Positions 1 to 6,027 of a stretch of 6,267 bases of DNA are shown here, piece after piece. How positions within the stretch are numbered: the first letter of the stretch is position 1; each line of letters starts with the position of its first letter. Under the pieces are notes generated by a model, which was given only the letters and a program-made list of their open reading frames with translations, had not been told where the DNA came from and did not search any database. The DNA is taken from the NCBI GenBank assembly GCA_012841485.1, contig DUUU01000147.1, forward strand, positions 1 through 6,267. Reading direction: 5' to 3'. Position numbers and translations under genes: made by a program. Origin of the DNA: Armatimonadota bacterium. Its GTDB lineage: Bacteria; Armatimonadota; JAAZEB01.

Positions 1-507
1 CGGAGCGCGCTGGCCGAGGGCCTGGCAAAGAAGCTTGCTGAGGAACGCTCTCTCCCAGAGAAGATCCTCTTCCGCTCATCTGGGCTTGCCGCTGAGCCCG
101 GTCGGGGAGCCATGCCGCAGGCGATCAAGGTCGCGGCGCAGTATGGCGTGGATTTGACAACGCACCAGACGACGCCTCTCACCCTTGGGATCGCGGATTG
201 GGCCGACTACATGGTGGCCTCGACGCGCGCCCAGAAGCGAGAACTGGTCGCGCGGCTTCCCGTGCTGCGCCCTCGCATCTACACCTTCTCCGAGTTTGTC
301 GGCGAGATGACCGGCCGGCGGCCCCGCTGGCGCGACATCCTCGATCCCGTGGGCGGTAGCGACCGCGACTACCAGCGTTGTGCCCGCCTCATCTACGACT
401 CGCTCGTTTCCATATTCGATGCCCTGTCGGGAGAGCAGCCGCGCAAGCACAGCTTTCTGGATCGTCTACTCTGCTTGGGGCAACCTACCAGAAGATTCCC
501 CTTCTGA
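1..507 (+). CDS. Low-molecular-weight protein phosphatase (YwlE/Wzb-type), 5'-truncated
   Basis: The reading frame is open from the first base and ends at TGA 505-507, giving 168 visible residues. The fragment begins RSALAEGL, which matches the end of the family P-loop (C-x5-R-S followed by MAEGL/ALAE). The nucleophilic Cys and the first dozen or so residues therefore lie just outside the window. The general-acid motif is present as DPVGGS (Asp115 of the fragment), preceded by YTFSEFVGE, an arrangement I associate with YwlE-like enzymes. YwlE dephosphorylates phospho-arginine and other members act on phospho-tyrosine. The P-loop residue that helps separate these is not visible, so the substrate is undecided. 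ArsC-type arsenate reductases share the fold but lack DPxGGS in this form. The C-terminus extends about 20 residues beyond the last predicted helix and ends RRFPF, longer than usual. It converges on the lipoprotein gene with 21 nt between stops and no clear terminator. Confidence 0.9.
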   Translation, partial: RSALAEGLAKKLAEERSLPEKILFRSSGLAAEPGRGAMPQAIKVAAQYGVDLTTHQTTPLTLGIADWADYMVASTRAQKRELVARLPVLRPRIYTFSEFVGEMTGRRPRWRDILDPVGGSDRDYQRCARLIYDSLVSIFDALSGEQPRKHSFLDRLLCLGQPTRRFPF

Positions 508-528
508 ACAAAGCGAGGGGGGCGCTAC

Positions 529-1158
529 CTACGACCGTGGCAGTGCCCCCTCGTCGATGCAGCGCGGGTGGATCCGGTAGAAGGCATCCCACCACTCCTG
601 GTAGTCGGCATCCTCCGGACCCATCTCGTTGAACGGGCGGCCATATCGATCCTGCCAGCGCTGGATGAATTCCGCATGCAGCTGGTCAAAGTACGTGTGA
701 CTGCTGGTCCGATAGTAGAGGTGCGCCATCTCGTCGAGCATGACGATGGCGAGATGCCGCGGGGGCATCTTCAGGCAAACGGTTTGATCCAGGTAGACCA
801 TCTGCCCCTCAATATCGGCGGCGCCATCCAGGCCAGACACCCCGAACTCATTCTTGCTGGGCGAGCTGAAGTCCATGAACCGGATGCGCTCCTTCTCCAG
901 GAGATACCGTCCATACTCCGCCCACTGCTCCATGCCGGCGCTCTCCAGGATATCGAGGGTCTCTGTCACGGCGGCCCGGCGCTGTCCCTCCTCGTGAAGA
1001 CGCGCGTTTTGATCGCCCGTTGTTCCCTCCGTTCCTGCGCCCGCGCCGCCGCATCCACCGATGGCGACTGCGCCGGCGAGCCACACCCATGCAAGGCAGA
1101 CGGCCAGCCACCTCCCGCCTCCCTTTGGCGCTCTGCCGGCACACACCCATTGCCACAT
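529..1158 (-). CDS. Predicted lipoprotein with degenerate zincin-like DEMAH motif
   Basis: This encodes 209 residues from ATG 1158 to TAG 529. The start is chosen because AAGGAGG lies 9 nt upstream and because it places a lipoprotein signal peptide at the N-terminus: basic residues R9, K12, R16, a hydrophobic stretch at about 17-33, then IGGC with Cys36 as the likely lipidation site. A start farther upstream at 1302 would add 48 residues with no signal character. After a Gly/Thr-rich linker comes a compact soluble domain that should sit outside the cytoplasmic membrane. Residues 137-149 read IVMLDEMAHLYYR. This resembles the helix of HExxH metallopeptidases (typically HEMAHL), but the first His is Asp142, with Glu143 and His146 kept. 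A Glu 17 residues later (Glu163, in LHAEF) sits where some zincins place a third ligand. It may be an inactive peptidase relative, or the likeness may be accidental. I do not recognise a named family. It is transcribed divergently from the exporter operon and I see no evidence of a functional link. Confidence 0.8.
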   Translation of the reverse strand: MWQWVCAGRAPKGGGRWLAVCLAWVWLAGAVAIGGCGGAGAGTEGTTGDQNARLHEEGQRRAAVTETLDILESAGMEQWAEYGRYLLEKERIRFMDFSSPSKNEFGVSGLDGAADIEGQMVYLDQTVCLKMPPRHLAIVMLDEMAHLYYRTSSHTYFDQLHAEFIQRWQDRYGRPFNEMGPEDADYQEWWDAFYRIHPRCIDEGALPRS

Positions 1159-1167
1159 GCTTCCGTT

Positions 1168-1174
1168 CCTCCTT
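1168..1174 (-). promoter_or_regulatory. Shine-Dalgarno site of the lipoprotein gene
   Basis: The minus strand reads AAGGAGG, a full match to the anti-Shine-Dalgarno core, with 9 nt to the ATG at 1158. This site decides the start of the lipoprotein gene and rules against the upstream in-frame ATG at 1302. Confidence 0.85.
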
Positions 1175-1328
1175 CGCGCCCTGGCTGGGTCCCCACGGGC
1201 CTCATCGCGACATCCATTCGTCAGCCGCGACGACAGCCTTAAGCATGCACTGGGGTGCCAAGCCGCCTGGAGGGGTGAGCGGCCAGGAATCAACACAAGC
1301 ACCGCCCCGACAGGCGTTCCTCACTCTC

Positions 1329-1362
1329 CCATCCGTTTCCGTCCCTTTCATCCGTGGTATCG
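1329..1362 (+). repeat. 34-nt dispersed intergenic repeat, copy 1
   Basis: This matches 5931-5964 in the same orientation without gaps at 29 of 34 positions. The last 16 nt, TTCATCCGTGGTATCG, are identical in both copies. Similarity stops at both edges, so this is a discrete element and not part of a longer duplication. Each copy contains CATCCGT twice, 19 nt apart. Copy 1 lies between the lipoprotein gene and the operon promoter, about 36 nt before the extended -10. I see no coding role. Confidence 0.75.
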
Positions 1363-1397
1363 CCGCCAAAAAAGGACTCGCCGAATCCGGAGGCGTG

Positions 1398-1406
1398 TGC
1401 TATAAT
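1398..1406 (+). promoter_or_regulatory. Extended -10 promoter of the MarR-ABC operon
   Basis: The sequence TGCTATAAT is a perfect TGn plus consensus -10 hexamer (TATAAT at 1401-1406). At 17-nt spacing the -35 position reads TCGCCG, a poor match, as is common for extended -10 promoters. An A6 run at 1368-1373 could help as an upstream element. Transcription would start near 1412-1414, inside the palindrome described next, giving a leader of about 45 nt before the MarR start codon. Confidence 0.75.
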
Positions 1407-1411
1407 GGGAA

Positions 1412-1432
1412 ATAGTTCGGTAACCGTAATAT
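1412..1432. promoter_or_regulatory. Candidate MarR operator (21-bp imperfect palindrome)
   Basis: The arms ATAGTTCGGT (1412-1421) and ACCGTAATAT (1423-1432) are reverse complements at 8 of 10 positions around a single central A (1422). It is an AT-richer island in GC-rich DNA, placed just after the TATAAT box at the predicted start of transcription. The size and symmetry suit a dimeric winged-helix protein of the MarR family, and bound protein would block promoter opening or clearance. Autoregulation is an inference from position; no second copy of the motif was seen in the window. Confidence 0.6.
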
Positions 1433-1442
1433 TCTGTAGCCG

Positions 1443-1449
1443 AAAGGGG
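1443..1449 (+). promoter_or_regulatory. Ribosome binding site of the MarR gene
   Basis: AAAGGGG lies 8 nt before ATG 1458. The in-frame GTG at 1449 overlaps this site and would have no site of its own, so ATG 1458 is preferred as the start. Confidence 0.6.
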
Positions 1450-1457
1450 TGGCCGGC

Positions 1458-1925
1458 ATGGCGGCATCGCGCGACGAGTTGATGATCGCGATTGACGACC
1501 TCATTCGCAGCTTTTTCGGGCCCCCTCTCAGGCGGCGGCCGGTGGATCTGGAGCTCACTCTCGGGCAGTTGGAGTGTCTGAGGCTGATCGGCATTCTGGA
1601 CTCGCCCTCGATGTCGGAGCTTTCGACCGAGCTTCAGTTGAGCCCCAGCACGGTGACCGGCCTGGTCGATGCCCTGGTGCAGCGGGGTAAGGTGGAGCGC
1701 GTGGCGGATCCGGATGATCGGCGGGTGGTGCGCGCGCGCCTCACCGCCAAGGGTCGCCGCGAGTGGGAGCAACACCGCGAGCGGCGGCGACGCCATCTCC
1801 TGGACCTGCTGGGAGAGCTGCGCGATGATGACCTGTGCAAGCTGCATGAGGGCCTGGGCGCTCTCTATGCGGCGGCCCTGCGCCGCGTCGCGCAGAAAGA
1901 GAGCGAGGGAGAGCCGGACGCATGA
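1458..1925 (+). CDS. MarR-family winged-helix transcriptional regulator
   Basis: This is a 155-residue protein, normal for the family. It has an N-terminal dimerisation helix, then a winged helix-turn-helix: LTLGQLECLRLI (34-45), helix 51-60, recognition helix SPSTVTGLVDALVQRG at 62-77, and the wing DPDDRRVVRARLTAKG at 84-99 with the family-typical DxDDRR and LTxKG elements. Charged C-terminal helices complete the dimer interface. Cys40 and Cys127 are present, but nothing shows that they sense redox state. MarR proteins bind DNA as dimers and release it on binding small phenolic or drug-like ligands, or on oxidation. Being the first gene of an exporter operon with a palindrome at the promoter, it is most likely the local repressor. 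The stop overlaps the next start as ATGA (1922-1925), which implies coupled translation. Confidence 0.95.
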   Translation: MAASRDELMIAIDDLIRSFFGPPLRRRPVDLELTLGQLECLRLIGILDSPSMSELSTELQLSPSTVTGLVDALVQRGKVERVADPDDRRVVRARLTAKGRREWEQHRERRRRHLLDLLGELRDDDLCKLHEGLGALYAAALRRVAQKESEGEPDA

Positions 1926-3745
1926 GATCTCTCCGGGCGCTAGCGCGCTATCTGGCCCCCTACCGGTGGGCGGCACTGGCCGCGCCTTTGCTGATGGCCC
2001 TGGAAGTGGCCATGGATCTGCTGCAGCCTCGCCTGCTCCAGACCATCGTGGATGTGGGAATCGCCAACCACGACCTCTCGCTCGTCGGGCGTACGGGTGC
2101 CATCATGATCACGGCGGCCTTGATCGGCGCCGTGGGCGGCATCGGGTGTACCATCTTCGCGACTATCGCGGCGCTTCACTTCGGTGCCGATATCCGAGGC
2201 GACCTGTTCCGCAAGGTGCAGGCACTTTCCGGACAGGACCTGGACCGCCTGGAGACCGGACGCCTCGTCACGCGCCTCACCAACGACGTGGATCAGGTGC
2301 AAGAGGCCGCAGCGATGCTGATGCGCATCCTCGTGCGCGCTCCACTTCTGGTCATCGGCAGCTTCTTCATGGCGGTGCTCACGGCCCCAACGCTCTCGCT
2401 CCTCATCGTGGCGATCTGCCCCCTGGCCATTGCGGCATTCCTTGCCGTGACGCGCAAGGGGCACGACCTCTTCCTGGCTGTTCAGGACCGTCTGGATCGC
2501 GTGAACGTGACGCTGCAAGAGAACCTTGCGGGCGCGCGCGTCATCAAGGCGTTCGTGCGCTCCGAGCGCGAGACGGCCCGGTTTGAGACGGCGAACCGGA
2601 GCTTGATGGAGACGGCGGTCCGCGCCTCCTCACTGGTGGCGGGGATGGGGCCGCTGATGATGCTCCTCGTGAACCTGGGCGTGGTGGCTGCGCTTTGGTG
2701 GGGCGGCCTCCTGGTCCACGCCGGCGAGATGCAGGTGGGGCAGATCCTCGCCTTCACGAACTACCTGGCGCAGATGCTCGGCTCGTTGATGATGGTCGGG
2801 ATGCTCCTGATGCAGCTCACCCGCGCGGATGCCTCCGCAGACCGAATCCTCGAGGTGCTGGAGACGGAGCCGACGGTGCGCGACGCTCCCGACACCCCCG
2901 CAAAGGCCGCGGTGACTCGCGGCCGCGTGGAGTTTGACAACGTTGAGTTCAGCTATGCCGGCGCCGAATCGCAGCCCGTCTTGCGCGGCGTCTCCTTTGC
3001 CATCGAGCCCGGCGAGTGCGTGGTCATTTTGGGCGCGACCGGATCGGGCAAGTCCACCCTCGTCAACCTCATCACCCGGCTGTATGACGTAACCGCCGGG
3101 CGGATCCTGGTGGATGGCGTGGACGTGCGTGAGAGGCGCCAGGAGGAGCTGCGCGCCGGGATCGGCGTCGTGCCCCAAGAGACGGTGCTCTTCTCCGGGA
3201 GCGTGCGCGACAACATCCGCTTCGCGCGCCCGGACGTGACGGATGCCGAGGTCCAGGAAGCCGCGCGCCTGGCGCAGGCGCACGCCTTCGTGGAGGCGCT
3301 CCCCGGGGGATATGACGCGGTGCTCGGGCAGCGGGCCACCAGTCTCTCCGGGGGACAGAAGCAACGCCTGGCCATCGCGCGCGCCCTGGCGTGTCGCCCG
3401 GCTCTTCTGATCCTGGATGACTGCACGAGTGCCGTAGATGCAACGACGGAGGCGGAGATCCTGCGAGGCCTTCAGGCCTGGGACCATCGCTGCACCCGCC
3501 TGATCGTGGCGCAGAGGGCCAGCGCCGTCTTCCTGGCGGATCGGATTCTGATCCTGGACGAGGGAAAAGTGGCCGCGCTGGGCACGCACGAGGAGCTGCT
3601 GCACTCCAGCCCGATCTACCGGGAGATCCTTCGCTCGCAGCTGGGAGAGCTCGTAGAGGCGGGGGATGCGCCGCAATCATCCTCTCTCCCGGAGAGCGCG
3701 TCCACCCTGCTGGCGGGGCTTCGTAGTGAAGGGGGGCAGGCATGA
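1922..3745 (+). CDS. ABC exporter half-transporter, degenerate-site subunit (TM287/BmrC-like)
   Basis: The product is 607 residues, full length for a membrane-domain plus ATPase-domain half-transporter. Six hydrophobic segments lie at about 17-38, 58-85, 134-155, 156-177, 236-260 and 270-298. The ATPase domain follows: A-loop Tyr345, Walker A GATGSGKST (371-379), Q-loop Gln419, signature LSGGQ (475-479), Walker B LLILDD (495-500), D-loop SAVD (503-506). Two catalytic positions are altered: Asp500 replaces the Walker B Glu, and Gln531 (VAQRAS) replaces the switch His. This pattern defines the subunit that supplies the non-hydrolytic site in heterodimeric exporters, while its intact LSGGQ completes the partner's active site. 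It should work in the cytoplasmic membrane with the next gene product, exporting drugs, lipids or other hydrophobic compounds; the substrate cannot be read from the sequence. A GAGGGAG stretch precedes the start, which lies inside the end of the MarR gene. A Ser/Gly-rich tail (580-607) follows the ATPase domain. Confidence 0.97.
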   Translation: MRSLRALARYLAPYRWAALAAPLLMALEVAMDLLQPRLLQTIVDVGIANHDLSLVGRTGAIMITAALIGAVGGIGCTIFATIAALHFGADIRGDLFRKVQALSGQDLDRLETGRLVTRLTNDVDQVQEAAAMLMRILVRAPLLVIGSFFMAVLTAPTLSLLIVAICPLAIAAFLAVTRKGHDLFLAVQDRLDRVNVTLQENLAGARVIKAFVRSERETARFETANRSLMETAVRASSLVAGMGPLMMLLVNLGVVAALWWGGLLVHAGEMQVGQILAFTNYLAQMLGSLMMVGMLLMQLTRADASADRILEVLETEPTVRDAPDTPAKAAVTRGRVEFDNVEFSYAGAESQPVLRGVSFAIEPGECVVILGATGSGKSTLVNLITRLYDVTAGRILVDGVDVRERRQEELRAGIGVVPQETVLFSGSVRDNIRFARPDVTDAEVQEAARLAQAHAFVEALPGGYDAVLGQRATSLSGGQKQRLAIARALACRPALLILDDCTSAVDATTEAEILRGLQAWDHRCTRLIVAQRASAVFLADRILILDEGKVAALGTHEELLHSSPIYREILRSQLGELVEAGDAPQSSSLPESASTLLAGLRSEGGQA

Positions 3746-5610
3746 CAGAGAAACGCGCGGCACCCGGCCTGATGCGGCCCTTTGGGCCGGGCCCCGGCCG
3801 GCACCACCTGGGCGGCCCCGTGCAGAAGGCGGGGGATACGCGCGGGGTGTTGCGCCGGCTTTGGGGCTACCTGCGCCCGTATGCCGTCCCGCTCGCCGGC
3901 GTGTCGCTTCTGGTCGTGGCCACCACGGTGCTCTCGCTCCTCAACCCCTACCTGACCAGCCGGGCGGTAGACGACGGCATCGTGCCCGGCGACCTGCGCG
4001 TGCTGGCACGGGTGGTGGGCTGGATGCTCCTCGTGCACGTGCTGGCCGCCGCGGGCACCTATCTACAGGCGATGGCGATGATTCGGATTTCGCAGGGTAC
4101 GGTGCGTGATCTTCGCCGCGACCTTTTTGCCCGCGTTCAGGCGTTGCCCCTGCGTTTCTTTGATCGCAATCCCCATGGCGAGCTCATGAGCCGCCTGACG
4201 AACGACACGGAGTCCGTCAGCCAGACGCTCGCTCAGTCGGTGACGCGCCTCGTCTCCAGCACCCTCTCGGTCGCCGGGGCGGCCTATGCCATGTTTGCGC
4301 TCAACGCGCGTCTGGCGGTGGCGGCGCTGATCACTCTCCCCTTGATGCTGGTGGCGAGCCGCGCCATCGCCAGGGCGACGCGCGAGGGCTTTCGCGAGCG
4401 CCAGAGCTGCCTGGGCGTGGTGAACGCCATCGTCGAGGAGATGACGACGGGCCAGCGGGTGGTGAAGCTGTGCCGGCATGAGCGCCAGGCCATTGCGCAG
4501 TTCGACGAGGCGAACGCCGCGCTGCGCCGCGCCGGCATCAAGGCGGGGATCTGGGTGGGCCTGATGGGCCCCGTGATGGGGCTCTTCCGCAACGCCGGCT
4601 TTGCCATCCTCGCCGCGGCGGGCGGCTGGATGGTCTTGCGCGACTGGGCGACACTGGGCACTGTCGCCGCGTTTATCGCGTATGCCCAGCATTTCTCGCG
4701 CCCATTGAATGAGATCGCCATGATCTATGGCACGATCCAATCGGCCATCGCCGGTGCCGAGCGCGTCTTCGCTATCCTGGACGAGGCGCCCGAGCGCGGT
4801 GCGCCGGAGCGTGAACGCACGCTCGCCCGTGTTCGCGGAGAGGTCCTTTTTGATCGCGTGAGCTTCAGCTATGTCGAGGGACAGCCGGTCCTGAAAGAGC
4901 TCTCGTTCCACGCCCTGCCTGGCCAGACAATTGCGCTCGTGGGCCCGACCGGTGCAGGCAAGACGACGATCATCAACCTCCTCACGCGATTCTATGATAT
5001 CGACTCGGGCTGCATCCGCGTGGATGGTCACGATATCCGGGAGGTCACCCGCGAGAGCCTGCGCCGGGCGCTTGGGATCGTGCTGCAAGACACCTTTCTT
5101 TTCGCGGACACGGTGCGGGAGAACATCCGCTACGGACGGTTGGATGCCACGGATGCCGAGGTGGAAGAGGCGGCCCGGCTGGCAAACGCAGAGGGCTTCA
5201 TCCGCCGGTTGCCCCGAGGGTTCGATACGCTCCTCTCCGAGGCCGCCGGCACGCTCAGCCAGGGCCAGCGCCAGCTTCTCGCCATCGCCCGCGCGATCCT
5301 CGCGGACCCGGCGATCCTCATCCTCGATGAGGCGACGAGCAGCGTCGATACACGCACGGAGCTCCAGATCCAGGAAGCGATGCTCCGGCTGATGGAGGGG
5401 CGGACCAGCTTCGTGATCGCGCACCGCCTGAGCACCATCCGCCAGGCCGATTGCATCCTGGTGATTGATGGCGGGCGCGTCGTGGAGCGGGGCACTCACG
5501 ACGAACTCCTGGCTGCGGGCGGCGCTTACCACGCGCTCTATTCCAGCCAGTACCAGCTCTCCACGGCGCCGGTTCGCTCCCCCCATCGGGCCGAGGGGGC
5601 GCGGGCGTGA
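3742..5610 (+). CDS. ABC exporter half-transporter, catalytic-site subunit (TM288/BmrD-like)
   Basis: The product is 622 residues. It starts with a cytoplasmic Gly/Pro/His/Arg-rich extension (about 1-36, containing PFGPGPGR), a feature I recall from BmrD/YheH-like subunits. Six membrane segments follow at about 48-70, 87-115, 165-186, 188-208, 270-298 and 303-325. The ATPase domain has A-loop Tyr377, Walker A GPTGAGKTT (401-409), Q-loop Gln449, Walker B ILILDE with catalytic Glu530, D-loop SSVD (533-536) and switch His561 (IAHRLS), all intact. The signature is LSQGQ (505-509) instead of LSGGQ. In TM288 and BmrD the same change sits in the signature that faces the partner's degenerate Walker motifs. 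The pair therefore makes one full and one defective ATP site. The start overlaps the previous stop as ATGA, with AAGGGGGG 5 nt upstream, so the two subunits should be made in equal amounts. It is the last gene of the operon; no U-tract terminator follows the stop. Confidence 0.97.
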   Translation: MTEKRAAPGLMRPFGPGPGRHHLGGPVQKAGDTRGVLRRLWGYLRPYAVPLAGVSLLVVATTVLSLLNPYLTSRAVDDGIVPGDLRVLARVVGWMLLVHVLAAAGTYLQAMAMIRISQGTVRDLRRDLFARVQALPLRFFDRNPHGELMSRLTNDTESVSQTLAQSVTRLVSSTLSVAGAAYAMFALNARLAVAALITLPLMLVASRAIARATREGFRERQSCLGVVNAIVEEMTTGQRVVKLCRHERQAIAQFDEANAALRRAGIKAGIWVGLMGPVMGLFRNAGFAILAAAGGWMVLRDWATLGTVAAFIAYAQHFSRPLNEIAMIYGTIQSAIAGAERVFAILDEAPERGAPERERTLARVRGEVLFDRVSFSYVEGQPVLKELSFHALPGQTIALVGPTGAGKTTIINLLTRFYDIDSGCIRVDGHDIREVTRESLRRALGIVLQDTFLFADTVRENIRYGRLDATDAEVEEAARLANAEGFIRRLPRGFDTLLSEAAGTLSQGQRQLLAIARAILADPAILILDEATSSVDTRTELQIQEAMLRLMEGRTSFVIAHRLSTIRQADCILVIDGGRVVERGTHDELLAAGGAYHALYSSQYQLSTAPVRSPHRAEGARA

Positions 5611-5690
5611 ATGGGCCGGCCGGCTGGGATTCCGAGATGAGGAAGCAACTCGTGGGCATTGCATCGTGAGGGCATGAAGACGCCCGCCAG

Positions 5691-5917
5691 GCGTATCGCA
5701 CGGCGCTAAAGCACCGCGCTGCTTGCGAGCGAAGCCCTGTCGGGCTGGGCGACACTCCCGGGTACTTCAGAGCGGCGTGGGTTGGGAGGGGGAGCCCGAA
5801 GGGCTTTGCCAGGAAGCAGCGCGGTGCTTCCCGCTCCGCGCCCGGGTGTGCAGAAGCCCTACGTGTATCGCGCGGGTAGCACAACCGCGCTTCCGGCTGG
5901 GGCGTGCAATCCCGGGT
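5691..5917 (+). repeat. Degenerate direct duplication (5691-5763 and 5863-5917)
   Basis: Three blocks occur in the same order in both copies: G.GTATCGC.CGG (5691-5703 and 5863-5875, 11 of 13 identical); AGCAC followed by CGCGCT (5710-5720 and 5878-5891, with AAC inserted in the second); and TC.GGCTGGG through TCCCGGGT (5740-5763 and 5892-5917, about 21 of 24 matching with two single-nt gaps). The first copy carries 19 extra nt (5721-5739) belonging to the two-hairpin element. Because the region is GC-rich, confidence is lower than for the perfect 16-bp inverted repeat. Confidence 0.5.
5709..5829. repeat. Inverted pair of a two-hairpin element (REP/BIME-like)
   Basis: The left element at 5709-5746 and the right element at 5829-5793 (reverse complement) share 16 of 16 nt (AAGCACCGCGCTGCTT), then a 7-nt spacer that differs (GCGAGCG against CCTGGCA), then 14 of 15 nt (AAGCCCT..TCGGGCT, with one extra G on the left). 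Each element contains two small stems of its own: AAGCA/TGCTT around a 6-nt loop, and AGCCC/GGGCT around a 3-4 nt loop. The two elements are separated by 46 nt and could also pair with each other as one long stem. This layout resembles paired REP sequences, but I know of no named family with this sequence. As RNA it could end or stabilise the exporter transcript. Confidence 0.7.
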
Positions 5918-5929
5918 GCGCGCACCCGG
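5912..5929. repeat. 18-bp perfect palindrome
   Basis: CCGGGTGCG at 5912-5920 is followed directly by its exact reverse complement CGCACCCGG at 5921-5929. It can be a dyad for a DNA-binding protein or a stem of 7 bp with a 4-nt loop. It ends 1 nt before the second 34-nt repeat and overlaps the third CCCGGGT in this region. No T-run follows, so it is not a standard terminator. Confidence 0.6.
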
Positions 5930-5930
5930 T

Positions 5931-5964
5931 CCATCCGTGCCTGTCTCCTTCATCCGTGGTATCG
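5931..5964 (+). repeat. 34-nt dispersed intergenic repeat, copy 2
   Basis: This matches copy 1 at 1329-1362 at 29 of 34 positions in the same orientation, with the final 16 nt identical. The two copies lie outside the MarR-ABC-ABC operon on either side, about 4.6 kb apart. Flanking bases are unrelated between copies. Confidence 0.75.
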
Positions 5965-5992
5965 GCACCGGGCGGGGCCGGGGGCACAAGTG

Positions 5993-6027
5993 GGGGAGAG
6001 CGGTCCCCCGCAGGAGACCCTCTCCCC
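5993..6027. terminator. GC-rich hairpin between converging transcripts, possible terminator
   Basis: GGGGAGAG (5993-6000) pairs with CTCTCCCC (6020-6027), and inside it GGTC (6002-6005) pairs with GACC (6016-6019) with C6001 bulged, giving 12 bp around a 10-nt loop. A second small stem, GCATC/GATGC (6031-6044), stands between it and the stop of the minus-strand gene. The position suits transcript ends from either side, but neither strand has a U-tract, so it may be a stability element or a Rho-independent variant rather than a classical terminator. Confidence 0.4.

Larger units (their letters stand above)
1159..1457. other. Divergent intergenic control region
   Basis: This stretch of about 300 nt separates the minus-strand lipoprotein gene from the plus-strand MarR-ABC operon. 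From left to right it holds the lipoprotein Shine-Dalgarno site, about 150 nt with no recognisable element, one copy of a 34-nt repeat at 1329-1362, an A6 run at 1368-1373, the extended -10 promoter of the operon, a 21-bp imperfect palindrome and the MarR ribosome binding site. I found no convincing -35/-10 pair for the lipoprotein gene on the minus strand. Open frames that cross the region lack a ribosome site or protein-like composition. Confidence 0.7.

Noticed and set aside
568..1242. Plus-strand open frame of 224 codons opposite the lipoprotein gene
   Set aside because: The minus-strand gene has a perfect Shine-Dalgarno site, signal peptide and lipobox; this frame has none of these.
1159..1302. 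Upstream start (ATG 1302) extending the lipoprotein by 48 residues
   Set aside because: It would bury the signal peptide and ignores the AAGGAGG site before ATG 1158.
1449..1457. GTG 1449 as start of the MarR gene
   Set aside because: The codon overlaps the AAAGGGG ribosome site that is well spaced for ATG 1458.
1290..1976. Minus-strand open frame of 228 codons covering the MarR gene and its promoter
   Set aside because: It runs antisense through a clear MarR protein and through the promoter and operator.
1669..2586. Plus-strand open frame of 305 codons in another phase across the MarR/ABC junction
   Set aside because: It overlaps two genes with clear families, and its composition (Arg, Gly, Ser, His-rich) is that of an out-of-frame reading.
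2630..3676. Minus-strand open frame of 348 codons opposite the first ABC gene
   Set aside because: It lies opposite the ABC ATPase and membrane domains; no ribosome site or recognisable protein features.
4063..5664. Long minus-strand open frame (533 codons) opposite the second ABC gene
   Set aside because: It is antisense to a gene with every expected motif; its translation is rich in His, Arg and Ala with no domain, as expected for a GC-rich shadow.
5863..5930. Possible tRNA-like fold suggested by GC-rich arms and an AATCCCGGG string
   Set aside because: No acceptor/T-arm arrangement with a TTC-type T-loop or anticodon stem could be drawn; the pairing is explained by the repeats and palindrome.
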